64,000 nt of DNA from Saccharothrix sp. S26 (GTDB taxonomy: Bacteria > Actinomycetota > Actinomycetes > Mycobacteriales > Pseudonocardiaceae), in contig NZ_JAJUWT010000011.1 in assembly GCF_021390395.1 (NCBI RefSeq), forward strand, positions 248,001 to 312,000, written 5' to 3'. Below the pieces are notes generated by a model that saw only the letters and a program-made list of their open reading frames with translations, did no database searches and was not told the origin of the DNA. Below are positions 8,619-22,460 of the stretch, piece by piece (position 1 is the first letter of the stretch; every line of letters starts with the position of its first letter). The translations under genes and the position numbers were made by a program.

Positions 8619-9032
8619 GTGAACCCACCGCGCACCTGGTCGCCCCAGCCCGGCCTGGTCGGCCTCGCCTGGGGACTGGCCGCCGTGTTCCTGCTGGTCA
8701 CGATCCTCAGCTCGGACCCGGTGAGCCGGGTCTTCCTGGGCTTGGCCACGCTCATCCAGCTCGCGTTGGGCGCGTACGGCACCTTCGTGCGCCCCAGGCT
8801 GCTGGTGGACGACTCAGGGCTCACCGTGCGCACCCTGAGCGGGGCGCGACAACTGCCGTGGCACGAGGTGAAGGTGCGCCTGGCCCGCACCCGCAGGCTG
8901 GGCCGCGAGACGGCCACGCTGGAGCTGGACTGGCGGCGCGGCGAGCACGAGCAATTGTTCGTCTTCACCCCGCTGGACCTGGGCACGGACCCGCACGACG
9001 TGGCGGACGTCCTGCACGCCCTGCGCCCGTGA
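8619..9032 (+). CDS. PH-domain membrane protein (Rv0010c-like)
   Basis: 137 residues if started at the GTG 8619: two hydrophobic helices (about 12-28 and 35-52, VGLAWGLAAVFLLV and VFLGLATLIQLALGAYGTF), then a compact beta-rich domain (RPRLLVDDSGLTVRTL..LPWHEVKVRLAR) typical of the bacterial PH fold. This topology and the place between crgA and ppiA match M. tuberculosis Rv0010c. The function of that family is unknown. An upstream ATG at 8562 is possible but would run translation through the DnaA-box region. Tail-to-tail with the MBL hydrolase gene, 7 bp apart. Confidence 0.72.
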   Translation: MNPPRTWSPQPGLVGLAWGLAAVFLLVTILSSDPVSRVFLGLATLIQLALGAYGTFVRPRLLVDDSGLTVRTLSGARQLPWHEVKVRLARTRRLGRETATLELDWRRGEHEQLFVFTPLDLGTDPHDVADVLHALRP

Positions 9033-9039
9033 CGAGCGC

Positions 9040-9759
9040 TCAGAGCTCGACGACCAGCCCGCGCACGGCGACCTCGGCCGGGTGACCGGCCGCTTCCAGG
9101 TGCTCCGCGGGGTCCGCGTCCGGCCACAGGTGGGCCAGCACGAGCCGGCCGACGCCCGCCCGGTGCGCGGTCGCGCCCGCCTGCTCGGCCGTCGACAGGT
9201 ACGGCGCGTTGTCCGCGGGCAGCACGTGCCGCGCGAACGTCGCCTCGGCCACGAACACGTCCGCGTCACGGGCGAGGTCCACCAACGCCGGGCTCGGCCC
9301 GGTGTCACCCGTGTAGGCGAGGACAGCGCCACCCGCGGTCAGCCGCAGGCCCGCGTTGGGCACGAAGTGCGGCAGGTCCCAGGTGTCCACCCGGAACGGC
9401 CCGACCTCGAACGACCGCTCCACCGCGTGCACGGCGACCGCGTGGTCGAGCCGGACCTGGTCCAGGGCGAGCACCCGGTCCAGCGCACCCTCCGGCGCGT
9501 GCACCGGCAGCACCGGGGCCGAAGTCCCGAGCGCGCGGGCCCGCAGCAGCGGGTTGAGGTCGGCGCAGTGATCCGGGTGCCCGTGGCTCACCAGGACCGC
9601 GTCCACCGACGCCGGCGGCACGAGGGTCCGCAACGGGGGGAACGTCGCATAACCGGGGTCCACCAGCAGCGTGAACCCGTCGTGTTCCACGAGGTAGCCG
9701 CTGCACGCCTGGTCGGCGGTCGGCCAGGCGCCGACACCACCCAGCACGGTCAGCCGCAC
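9040..9759 (-). CDS. Metallo-beta-lactamase-fold hydrolase
   Basis: 239-residue protein with the MBL metal motif VLVSHGHPDHCADLNPLL (HxHxDH-like, here HGHPDH), an upstream DPGYATFPPLR loop, the third-ligand region AYTGDTGPS and a C-terminal LAHLWPDADP. The fold resembles RNase Z/phosphodiesterase-type members (YhfI/ElaC-like) rather than beta-lactamases. A cyclic-nucleotide or phosphodiester substrate is a guess. It ends 2 bp beyond the rhomboid stop side and is likely the last gene of the ppiA-rhomboid-MBL operon. Confidence 0.82.
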   Translation of the reverse strand: MRLTVLGGVGAWPTADQACSGYLVEHDGFTLLVDPGYATFPPLRTLVPPASVDAVLVSHGHPDHCADLNPLLRARALGTSAPVLPVHAPEGALDRVLALDQVRLDHAVAVHAVERSFEVGPFRVDTWDLPHFVPNAGLRLTAGGAVLAYTGDTGPSPALVDLARDADVFVAEATFARHVLPADNAPYLSTAEQAGATAHRAGVGRLVLAHLWPDADPAEHLEAAGHPAEVAVRGLVVEL

Positions 9760-9761
9760 CG

Positions 9762-10646
9762 TCAGACCAGCTGCCCGGTCCGCACGACCGCGAGCACCAC
9801 CAGCAGCACGACCGCCGCCGCGACGGCCGCCACCTGGTAGTTGTTCCGCTTCGCGGCGGGCGCGTAGACCAGCCCGGCGGTCAGGGCCGCGCCGATCACC
9901 AGCCCGCCGATGTGCCCGAGCAGCGAGATGCCCGGCAGCGTGAAGCTGAGCACCACGTTCAACGCGATCACGCCCAGCGCGGGCCCCGGGTTGAGCTTGA
10001 GCCGCAGCACGGCCACCAGCATCGCGCCCATCAGGCCGTACACCGCCCCGGACGCGCCCGCGACCACCGTGAAGACCCCGCCGAACAGGTACACCGCGAT
10101 GCCACCGCCGAGCAGCGACACCCCGTACACCGCGGCGAACCGCAGCTTGCCGAACACCGGTTCCAGGTCACGGCCCAGCACGTAGAGCGCGATCATGTTC
10201 AACGCCAGGTGCAGCGGCCCGAAGTGCAGGAACCCCGACGTCAGCAGCCGCCACCACTCGCCGCCCGCGGCGACCGCGGGCGTGTACATGACGAGCTGCT
10301 CGAACAACCCCGACCGCTGGTTGGACGACACGCTGCCGGCCTGCACGGCGGTGATCGCGAACAGCAGCACGTTCACCGCGATCAGCACCGGTGTGACCAC
10401 CATGCGCTGGGAGAACTCCGCGCCGACGAACGTGCGCGGCCGGCGCGCGGTGGCGCGGGCCTGGTTCACGCAGTCGACGCACTGGTAGCCGACGGACGCC
10501 TCGCGCAGGCACTCCGGGCACGACGGCCGGTCGCAGCGGACGCACCGCAGCCCGGTGGCCCGATCGGGGTGGCGCACGCAGACCGGCAGGTCTGGCCGCG
10601 CCCCGACCGGCTCACCGGGCGGCGGGGAGATCGGGGAGTCGGCCAC
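9762..10646 (-). CDS. Rhomboid intramembrane serine protease with N-terminal zinc finger
   Basis: 294 residues. The N-terminus carries a B-box-like zinc-binding set (C23, H26, C35, C38, C43, C46, C56, C59). Six or seven membrane helices follow, with the rhomboid landmarks HLALNMIALYVLGRDLEPVFG, catalytic serine in GASGAVYGLMGA and catalytic histidine in GHIGGLVIGA. It cleaves single-pass membrane proteins within the bilayer; substrates are unknown. GTG start, directly after the ppiA stop with no intergenic base, implying coupled expression with the cyclophilin. The zinc finger may bind substrate or partner (inference). Confidence 0.9.
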   Translation of the reverse strand: MADSPISPPPGEPVGARPDLPVCVRHPDRATGLRCVRCDRPSCPECLREASVGYQCVDCVNQARATARRPRTFVGAEFSQRMVVTPVLIAVNVLLFAITAVQAGSVSSNQRSGLFEQLVMYTPAVAAGGEWWRLLTSGFLHFGPLHLALNMIALYVLGRDLEPVFGKLRFAAVYGVSLLGGGIAVYLFGGVFTVVAGASGAVYGLMGAMLVAVLRLKLNPGPALGVIALNVVLSFTLPGISLLGHIGGLVIGAALTAGLVYAPAAKRNNYQVAAVAAAVVLLVVLAVVRTGQLV

Positions 10647-11204
10647 TCAGGCCCGCTCCACCGAGACCTTCTCGATCACCACGTCGGTGACCGGGCGGTC
10701 GCCCGCGCCGGTCGGGGCGGCGCCGATCGCGTCCACCACGTTGCGCGACTCCTGGTCCGCGACCTCGCCGAAGATCGTGTGCTTGAAGTTCAGCCACGTG
10801 GTCGGCGCGACCGTGATGAAGAACTGCGAGCCGTTGGTGTTGGGCCCGGCGTTCGCCATCGCCAGCAGGTAGGGCTTGTTGAACTGCAGCTCGGGGTGGA
10901 ACTCGTCGGCGAACTTGTAGCCGGGGCCACCGCGGCCGGTGCCCGTGGGGTCGCCGCCCTGGAGCATGAAGCCGGAGATCACCCGGTGGAAGATCGCACC
11001 GTCGTAGAACGGACCGGACGGCTCGCCCTTCGCGTTGGGCTCGGTGTAGGACTTCGTGCCCTCGGCCAGGCCGACGAAGTTGGCCACCGTCTTGGGGGCG
11101 TGGTCGGGGAACAGGTTGATGCGGATGTCGCCCTGCGAGGTGTGCAGGGTCGCCGTCACCTTGGTCCCGACGAACGATTCGTTGCTGTCTGCCACGCACC
11201 CCAT
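10647..11204 (-). CDS. ppiA: Peptidyl-prolyl cis-trans isomerase, cyclophilin A
   Basis: Cyclophilin of 185 residues (177-182 is usual for this locus) that isomerises prolyl bonds. Signature FHRVISGFMLQGGDP includes the catalytic arginine; SQFFITVAPTTWLNFKHTIFGEV completes the active site. No signal peptide, so cytoplasmic. Position between the PH protein/rhomboid genes and the CwsA-like gene equals Rv0009. The start is ambiguous between ATG 11204 and GTG 11195 (giving VADSNESF); neither has a clear ribosome site. Confidence 0.95.
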   Translation of the reverse strand: MGCVADSNESFVGTKVTATLHTSQGDIRINLFPDHAPKTVANFVGLAEGTKSYTEPNAKGEPSGPFYDGAIFHRVISGFMLQGGDPTGTGRGGPGYKFADEFHPELQFNKPYLLAMANAGPNTNGSQFFITVAPTTWLNFKHTIFGEVADQESRNVVDAIGAAPTGAGDRPVTDVVIEKVSVERA

Positions 11205-11290
11205 CGTGCCATCACCGGGCGCGGTGGTTGGGGAAGGGGCACGATGGGTATTGCCTGGACGTCACTGACCGACAGCTTCTGGAGCGAGAG

Positions 11291-11902
11291 ATGGATGAGG
11301 TAGACGCCATGACCCGGGCCGGGGAGTCGGTCGGCAAGGCGGTGCGCGCTGTCCGCCGCAACGCCGTCCGCGCTGGTCACGTCGGTGCGGACGCGGCTGT
11401 TCAACTCGCCGAGCGGGCCGAGGGCAAGCTCGCCGAGCGCGGGGTGACCAGGGACTACGTCCGCAGCGTCGTCGCCGACAAGGCGGGGGTGCTGGTCGAG
11501 AAGGCCCAGGCGTACGAGAAGTCCACCCGGCGCGGTCGCAAGCAGCTCGCGAAGAAGGCCAAGGGCGTCCGCAAGGACGTGGCCAGGGCCGCCGAGCGGG
11601 CGCGCAAGGAGGCCAAGGTGCGCGCGAAGGACGTGCGCAAGGCCGCGAAGCAGGCGCGCAAGGAGATGGCGGCGGCCAAGCACCCGCAGCGCCGTCGCTG
11701 GCCGTGGGTCCTGGGCGTGTTCGCCGCCGCCGCGGTGGCGGGGTACCTCGCGCTGACCAAGCGGCCGCAGGAGGTGCACCTGCAGGAGGAGGACGTCGAC
11801 GTCACGTCCGACACCACCACCACGACCGGCGCAAGCGCCGAGTCCGTGCGCCCGCACGCGGCCCGCAACGGCCAGGTCTCCGACCAGCACAGCCGCAGCT
11901 GA
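11291..11902 (+). CDS. cwsA: CwsA-like cell wall/division protein
   Basis: About 203 residues: a long Lys/Arg/Ala-rich helical region (about 20-130, many KAAKQARKE-type segments, probable coiled coil), a basic turn QRRRWPW, one membrane helix (VLGVFAAAAVAGYLAL) and a short acidic, Thr-rich tail. The tail-anchor topology and the place beside ppiA match mycobacterial CwsA (Rv0008c), which helps localise CrgA and Wag31 at poles and septa. Sequence identity cannot be judged here. ATG 11291 has GGAG at 6-nt spacing; ATG 11309 is the alternative. Longer than the ~145-residue mycobacterial protein. Confidence 0.68.
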   Translation: MDEVDAMTRAGESVGKAVRAVRRNAVRAGHVGADAAVQLAERAEGKLAERGVTRDYVRSVVADKAGVLVEKAQAYEKSTRRGRKQLAKKAKGVRKDVARAAERARKEAKVRAKDVRKAAKQARKEMAAAKHPQRRRWPWVLGVFAAAAVAGYLALTKRPQEVHLQEEDVDVTSDTTTTTGASAESVRPHAARNGQVSDQHSRS

Positions 11903-11911
11903 CCGGTAGCG

Positions 11912-11949
11912 CTTCGCGCCCGACCCCACCAACCGGGGCGGGCGCGAAG
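11912..11949 (+). terminator. Bidirectional hairpin terminator
   Basis: 11-bp stem CTTCGCGCCCG / CGGGCGCGAAG with a 16-nt loop between the convergent CwsA-like and lipoprotein genes, usable in both directions. Confidence 0.7.
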
Positions 11950-11959
11950 TCGTGCCCGC

Positions 11960-12511
11960 TCACAGCCCCAGGTTGCCGACCACGGTCTCGGCGATCCGGC
12001 GCGCCTTGATCGTCTGCTTCTGGTTGCTGGTCACGACCACCGCCGTGCCGCCCTTGGACACCGCGTAGACCGCGCCCGAGTCGTTGGTGAGCGAGCCGCC
12101 GTTCCACCCCGCGGGCGCGGACGCCGGGCTGGAGTCGGCGACCGGCGCGGCCCGGTCGACCACCGCCTTCGCGGTCGCGGCCTCACCCTGGAACACCCAG
12201 ACGGACAGCTGCACGTCCGTGGCGTTGGCGTAGAAGAAGCAGGCCGGTCGCGGCTGGTCTGCGGAAAGACGAACCTTCCTCACCAACTGCCCGTTGGCTT
12301 CCTGCACCACCGAAGAGTCCAGGTAGGGGCACTGGCCGTCGGTGGCGGGCTCCGGCGCGGGCGGAGGCCCGGCGGGCGTGGTCGTCGTCGTCGCCACTGC
12401 GCTGGTGGTAATCCCGGTCGTGGGTGCCGAAGACGGCTCGACGGTGGCGCAGCCGGCCATCGCGCCGAGGACCAGCAGGGAGGGCAGGGCGGTGAGCAGC
12501 ACACGGTTCAT
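11960..12511 (-). CDS. Secreted lipoprotein, DUF2020-like
   Basis: 183 residues from ATG 12511. The signal peptide MNRVLLTALPSLLVLGAMAGC ends in a lipobox (GAMAGC), predicting lipid attachment at Cys20 or so, followed by a Ser/Thr/Pro linker and a globular domain containing CPYLDSSVVQEANGQLV, a second cysteine in ACFFYAN and a final KARRIAETVVGNLGL. The Cys-Pro-Tyr-Leu and CFFY elements resemble the DUF2020 lipoproteins of Corynebacteriales and Pseudonocardiales; that assignment is from memory. Function unknown. Convergent with the CwsA-like gene. Confidence 0.72.
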   Translation of the reverse strand: MNRVLLTALPSLLVLGAMAGCATVEPSSAPTTGITTSAVATTTTTPAGPPPAPEPATDGQCPYLDSSVVQEANGQLVRKVRLSADQPRPACFFYANATDVQLSVWVFQGEAATAKAVVDRAAPVADSSPASAPAGWNGGSLTNDSGAVYAVSKGGTAVVVTSNQKQTIKARRIAETVVGNLGL

Positions 12512-12637
12512 AGGGCCGCCAGTCAATCAGATGACGGACAGCGAATCGACACGGTGACCACCTAGGCACGCAACGTCATCCACATTACGGTTGTCTCACC
12601 CTGCCGGCCGCCCCTGCAATGTGAGGACTGAGTCAAG

Positions 12638-13054
12638 ATGAACATCTTTGACCGCGGTCGAGACCATGCCATCGCTGTGTTCCGGATTGTCGTCGGCGTG
12701 TTGTTCATGTGCCACGGCGCGCAGAAGTTGTTCGGCGTGCTGGGCGCGAAGGGTGCCGTGTCGATCACCGACTGGCCGTCCGGCCCAGCCGGTCTGATCG
12801 AGCTCGTCGGTGGCGCGTTGATCGTCATCGGCCTCGGCACCCGGATCGCCGCGCTGATCTCGTCCGGTGCGATGGCCTACGCGTACTTCACCGTCCACCA
12901 GCACGCCGGGCTCCTGCCCATCCAGAACAAGGGCGAGCTGGCCGCGGTGTACGCGTGGGTGTTCCTGCTGTTGGCGTTCACCGGCCCTGGCGCATGGGCC
13001 GTCGACAAGGTGATCACCGCTCGCAAGCAGGAACAGGCGCTCGTCACCGCATAG
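12638..13054 (+). CDS. DoxX-family membrane protein
   Basis: 138-residue protein with four membrane helices. The first carries the family pattern AVFRIVVGVLFMCHGAQKLFG, then LIELVGGALIVIGLGTRIAA and a C-terminal helix. DoxX proteins are integral membrane proteins; mycobacterial DoxX works with SodA and a thiol-oxidoreductase in oxidative-stress protection, but many members have no known role. No partner gene is adjacent. ATG start preceded by GAGGACTGAGTC; single-gene unit ended by a strong terminator. Confidence 0.88.
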   Translation: MNIFDRGRDHAIAVFRIVVGVLFMCHGAQKLFGVLGAKGAVSITDWPSGPAGLIELVGGALIVIGLGTRIAALISSGAMAYAYFTVHQHAGLLPIQNKGELAAVYAWVFLLLAFTGPGAWAVDKVITARKQEQALVTA

Positions 13055-13067
13055 CAGCGGGCACAAC

Positions 13068-13104
13068 GAGGGCCCGCACCCAGCGGCATTGGGTGCGGGC
13101 CCTC
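13068..13104 (+). terminator. Terminator after the DoxX gene
   Basis: 15-bp perfect stem GAGGGCCCGCACCCA with its complement and a 7-nt loop, then CACTTGTT. One of the strongest hairpins in the window. Confidence 0.88.
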
Positions 13105-13297
13105 ACTTGTTCGACTTACCGCGATCGCCACCACCGATTCGCCCACCAGGTGACAAAGCTCACTGAAAGGACACCGGGAGCAGCACGCCCAGTAAACACC
13201 ACTCGCAACTCTTTCGCCCCCACCGACCCGACCACTTGCACCGAGGGGGCGAAGCCCTCGCGAGCGGGGCGTGGGGGTCACACCCCACAAACGCAAC

Positions 13298-13339
13298 GAA
13301 GCGAGCCGGTTCGCGCTTTCCGCGAACACAGCTCGCTTC
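13298..13339 (-). terminator. Terminator of tRNA-Ala
   Basis: Two-part stem (GAAGCGAGC/GCTCGCTTC outside, TTCGCG/CGCGAA inside) beginning 4 bp past the tRNA 3' end on the minus strand. The 190 bp between this and the DoxX terminator hold no gene I can support. Confidence 0.65.
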
Positions 13340-13343
13340 CCAG

Positions 13344-13416
13344 TGGAGACGAGGGGAATCGAACCCCTAACCCCCGCCTTGCAAAGGCGGTGCTCTGCCA
13401 ATTGAGCTACGTCCCC
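13344..13416 (-). tRNA. tRNA-Ala (TGC anticodon)
   Basis: 73-nt cloverleaf: acceptor GGGGACG/CGTCTCC, D-loop GCTCAATTGGCAGAGC, anticodon loop CTTTGCAAG, T-arm GGGGTTCGATTCCCC, discriminator A. The CCA end is not encoded, consistent with the CCA-adding enzyme gene at 50065. Confidence 0.97.
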
Positions 13417-13449
13417 GCACGGGGGCGGCAGGCGAACCGCCCTCGCGGG

Positions 13450-13569
13450 TCAGTCGGTGGGAGCAGTGGCCTCGCGCCACAGGTCCGCGTCAGCCTTGGC
13501 CGAGCGGCTGCGCTTGACGAAGAACAGAACCGCACCGGCGACAGCGACAAGTGCGATGATCTTCTTCAC
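13450..13569 (-). CDS. DLW-39 family small protein
   Basis: 39 residues starting GTG, preceded by GAGGGG at 7-nt spacing. It reads VKKIIALVAVAGAVLFFVKR, a single hydrophobic helix, then a basic turn and a C-terminus containing DADLWREAT. The DLW motif and exact 39-residue length define the small DLW-39 family of actinobacteria, found beside gyrA and these tRNA genes; no function is known. It lies between tRNA-Ile and tRNA-Ala on the same strand, 34 bp from each, and so is probably cotranscribed with them. Confidence 0.85.
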   Translation of the reverse strand: MKKIIALVAVAGAVLFFVKRSRSAKADADLWREATAPTD

Positions 13570-13604
13570 GGCGATTCCCCTCTGCAACACCTGTGAACTT
13601 CCGG

Positions 13605-13678
13605 TGGGCCTAGGAGGACTCGAACCTCCGACCTCTTCGTTATCAGCGAAGCGCTCTAACCGTCTGAGCTATAGGCCC
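13605..13678 (-). tRNA. tRNA-Ile (GAT anticodon)
   Basis: 74-nt cloverleaf: acceptor GGGCCTA/TAGGCCC, D-loop GCTCAGACGGTTAGAGC, anticodon loop CTGATAACG, T-arm GGAGGTTCGAGTCCTCC, discriminator A; CCA not encoded. tRNA-Ile and tRNA-Ala downstream of gyrA is a conserved actinobacterial order. Confidence 0.97.
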
Positions 13679-13741
13679 TCGGGGCAACGACGGCAAGACT
13701 ACAGCACCCCCCGTCGAGGCCCCAAATCGGGTGGTCGTAGA

Positions 13742-14599
13742 TCACTCCCGCTCGGACAACGTCACTTCCAGACCCCCGGCGAGGTCGGCGGAGACGTTGT
13801 AGACGAACGAGCCGACGGTCGCCAGCGCGGTGAACAGCACGATGTTCACCGCGCCCACGATCGCCGCCACGCCGAACACGCGGCCCGCGCTGATCAGCGG
13901 GTCGCCGCTGGGCTCGTTGCCCTGCAACAGGTCGTTCGCGGTGTTGTTGATCTTGTCCCAGACGCCCATGCCGTTCAGCACGCCGTACAGCACGCCGACC
14001 GCCACGAGCCACACGAAGAACAGCGCCACGCTCAGCACCAGGGCCAGCTTGAGCACCGACCACGGGTCGACCCGCTTCACCTGCAAGCTCGCCCGACGCG
14101 GCCCGCGCCCCGGACGACGGGCCGTCGGCGCGGCGGCGGCCGGGCGGCCGTTGGCGGCACCCAGGTTCACCTGGGTGCGCGCCGACCCCGACCCGCCCGT
14201 GCCCGGCACCACCGGCCGGGCCACCGCCACCGTGTCCGGGTCGCTGGCCGGGTAGGCGGGCTCCGCCGCCTCCCCGGCCGGCTGCTCCGGCCCGGCCACC
14301 AGGTCGGCCGGGCCGACCTGCTGCGCCTCGCCGTACTGCGTGTCGCTCGTCACCCGCTGCCACGGCGGCGGGGCCGAGGCGTGGTGGCTGTCGTCGTCCA
14401 GGGTCGACCGGTCGACCTTCTCGGTCTTGCCGTCGACCGGTGTGGCGCCGGCCGCGGCCGCCTCGGGCTGCTCGGACGCCCCCGAGGCGTCGACCGCAGG
14501 CTTCTCGGCGCCGGTGTCGGCCCCGGCCGCCGGTGTCGCACCGGCACCCGGCCGGGTGATCACCGCGGTCTTGTCCTCTGGCTTCTCGGGTGGAGTCAC
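13742..14599 (-). CDS. DUF3566 membrane protein (Rv0007-like)
   Basis: 285 residues. The first ~165 are disordered (Pro, Ala, Thr, acidic). The C-terminal domain has the DUF3566 layout: RRASLQVKRVDPWSVLKLALVLSV opening, a helix through FFVWLVAVGVLYGVL, the GVWDKINNTANDLL segment, a second helix AAIVGAVNIVLFTALATVGSFVYN and the end SADLAGGLEVTL. It directly follows gyrA (27 bp), as Rv0007 follows gyrA in M. tuberculosis, so it is the last gene of the gyrB-gyrA operon. Function unknown. GTG start with GAGGGA 6 nt before. Confidence 0.88.
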   Translation of the reverse strand: MTPPEKPEDKTAVITRPGAGATPAAGADTGAEKPAVDASGASEQPEAAAAGATPVDGKTEKVDRSTLDDDSHHASAPPPWQRVTSDTQYGEAQQVGPADLVAGPEQPAGEAAEPAYPASDPDTVAVARPVVPGTGGSGSARTQVNLGAANGRPAAAAPTARRPGRGPRRASLQVKRVDPWSVLKLALVLSVALFFVWLVAVGVLYGVLNGMGVWDKINNTANDLLQGNEPSGDPLISAGRVFGVAAIVGAVNIVLFTALATVGSFVYNVSADLAGGLEVTLSERE

Positions 14600-14626
14600 G
14601 AGCTGTCCCTCAACCTCTCGTTCGCG

Positions 14627-18457
<3,831 letters not shown>

Positions 18458-18490
18458 GGTTCTACTTCCTTAACCAGGGGCCGGGGAGGG

Positions 18491-20662
<2,172 letters not shown>

Positions 20663-20697
20663 GCGCCACAGAATCGCCGCTGCGGCCCTGGCGACGC

Positions 20698-21324
20698 TTA
20701 CCCGTAGGTGTCACGTGGTCCGCGGCCTGGAACGTGCCTGGGGCCGTAGCGCCAGCTGGGCGCGGCCGGGCCCTGCACCTTCAGCTTCTTCACCACGCCG
20801 TCGCCGACGCCCGCCGCGATCCGCTTGAGCAGGTCCCGCTGGAGCAGCCGCAACTGCGTGGCCCACGCCGTGGAGTCGGCCTGCACGGTCAGCTCACCGT
20901 CACTGAGCGCTACCGGCTGCGCGTGCTCGGCCACGTCCTCGCCGACCAGTTTCGGCCACCGGGCGAACACCTGGCCACCGGCCAGCCGCTCCACCCAGCC
21001 GCGGTCGGCGGCGAGCCGGGAGGCGATCCGGCCCAGCGGCTGCGGGTCGCGGTCGTCGGGGCCCGGACCCGACCAGCGGCGGCGACGGCGGCGGCCGGTC
21101 GCACCCGCGGCACCCTTGCGCGCACCACGCGCCCCGCGTTCCTTGGCCGACGCACGGGCGGCCTCCAGCGCGGCGCGGGCGAGGTCGGCACCCCGCAAAC
21201 CACCCTCAGGTGTGACGCTGGCTGTGGATATGTCCGGTTCGGGCGGTGAGTTATCCACACCATCCACAGGGTTGTCCCCAGATGTGTGTCGGCTCACACC
21301 CGTTCGGGGCAATTCGTCAGACAC
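20698..21324 (-). CDS. dciA: DciA-type helicase loader (DUF721)
   Basis: 208 residues. The C-terminal ~110 form the DUF721/DciA domain ([70 protein letters not shown]). DciA is the ancestral bacterial partner that helps load or activate DnaB; M. tuberculosis Rv0004 occupies the same place between recF and gyrB. The first ~95 residues are disordered with a run of five arginines, a likely DNA-contact region. GTG start overlaps the recF stop by 8 bp, so expression follows recF. Several DnaA-box-like sequences lie in its 5' coding region. Confidence 0.9.
   Translation of the reverse strand: MSDELPRTGVSRHTSGDNPVDGVDNSPPEPDISTASVTPEGGLRGADLARAALEAARASAKERGARGARKGAAGATGRRRRRRWSGPGPDDRDPQPLGRIASRLAADRGWVERLAGGQVFARWPKLVGEDVAEHAQPVALSDGELTVQADSTAWATQLRLLQRDLLKRIAAGVGDGVVKKLKVQGPAAPSWRYGPRHVPGRGPRDTYG
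21223..21280 (-). promoter_or_regulatory. DnaA-box-like cluster in the 5' end of dciA
   Basis: Plus-strand positions: TGTGGATAT 21223-21231, TTATCCACA 21251-21259 (perfect R-type box), CATCCACAG 21261-21269 and TTGTCCCCA 21272-21280. Four box-like 9-mers in 58 bp, all in the disordered N-terminal coding part. Confidence 0.5.
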
Positions 21325-22456
21325 GGTGCACCTCCCCGTGGCGAACGTCGAACCGCAACCCGTCCAGCTCCCCGGGCACGTCCTCCGCGACCGCCGCCGT
21401 GATCAGCACCTGCTCCGCGCCGGCGGCCACCTTCGCCAACTGGCGACGCCTGCCGCGGTCCAGTTCGGCGAACACATCGTCCAGCACGAGCACCGGTTCG
21501 GCCCCCTCGACACGCAGCAGCTCGTACCCGCCGAGCCGCAGGGCCAACGCGAACGACCACGACTCTCCGTGACTGGCGTAGCCCTTCGCGGGCAGCTCGC
21601 CGAGCGCCAGGTCGAGGTCGTCGCGGTGCGGCCCGACCAGGCACACGCCCCGCTCCAGCTCCTGCGGGCGCACCCGGTGCAGCTCGGCGAGCAACGCGTC
21701 CTCCAGCACGTCCCGGTCGTGGGCGCCACCGGCGGAGCCCGCGACCTGGTACGGGAACGCCTCGCCCAGGCTCGACCGGTACGCGATCCGGGCGGGCCGC
21801 GACTCCGGCGCCACCTCCGCGTACGCCGCGGCCACGTGCGGCGCGATGTCCGCGACCAGGTCCAGCCGCGCGGCCAGCAGCTCCGCGCCGTGCCGGGCCA
21901 GGTGCCCGTCCCACACGTCGAGCGTGCTGATGTCGGCGTTGCGCGCCGCCCGCACGCTCTTGAGCAACGCGCCGCGCTGCTTGAGCACGCGTTCGTAGTC
22001 GCTGCGCACCCCGGCGTAACGCGGCGCGCGCGTGGTCAGCAACTCGTCGAGGAACCGCCGGCGCTCACCCGGGTCGCCGCGCACCAGCGCCAGGTCCTCC
22101 GGCGCGAACAGCACCGTGCGCAGGATGCCCAGCACGTCGCGCGGGCGCGGCACCGGGCCGCGGTTGATCCGCGCCCGGTTCGCCTTGCCCGGCGTGATCT
22201 CCAGCTCCACCAGCAGCTCGCGCCCGTCGTTGACCACCGCCGTGCGGACCACCGCGCGCGGGGCGCCGTGCCGGATCAGCGGCGCGTCCGTGGCCACCCG
22301 GTGCGAACCGAGGGTGGCCACGTACCCCAGCGCCTCGACCAGGTTGGTCTTGCCCTGGCCGTTGCGCCCGACCAGCACGCTCACGCCCGGCTCGAACGCC
22401 AGGTCCGCGTGCTCCCACGACCTGAAGTCGGTGACTTGCAGGTGCCGGACGTACAA
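21317..22456 (-). CDS. recF: DNA replication/repair protein RecF
   Basis: 379-residue SMC-like ATPase that acts at gaps and stalled forks, helping load RecA. Walker [17 protein letters not shown] is near residue 31, the ABC signature region is [22 protein letters not shown], and Walker B is [17 protein letters not shown]. Begins [14 protein letters not shown], so the TTG at 22456 is the start that keeps the family N-terminus. It begins 4 bp after the gnd stop and overlaps dciA, placing it in the dnaN-gnd-recF-dciA operon. Confidence 0.96.
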   Translation of the reverse strand: MYVRHLQVTDFRSWEHADLAFEPGVSVLVGRNGQGKTNLVEALGYVATLGSHRVATDAPLIRHGAPRAVVRTAVVNDGRELLVELEITPGKANRARINRGPVPRPRDVLGILRTVLFAPEDLALVRGDPGERRRFLDELLTTRAPRYAGVRSDYERVLKQRGALLKSVRAARNADISTLDVWDGHLARHGAELLAARLDLVADIAPHVAAAYAEVAPESRPARIAYRSSLGEAFPYQVAGSAGGAHDRDVLEDALLAELHRVRPQELERGVCLVGPHRDDLDLALGELPAKGYASHGESWSFALALRLGGYELLRVEGAEPVLVLDDVFAELDRGRRRQLAKVAAGAEQVLITAAVAEDVPGELDGLRFDVRHGEVHRV

Positions 22457-22460
22457 CGCG

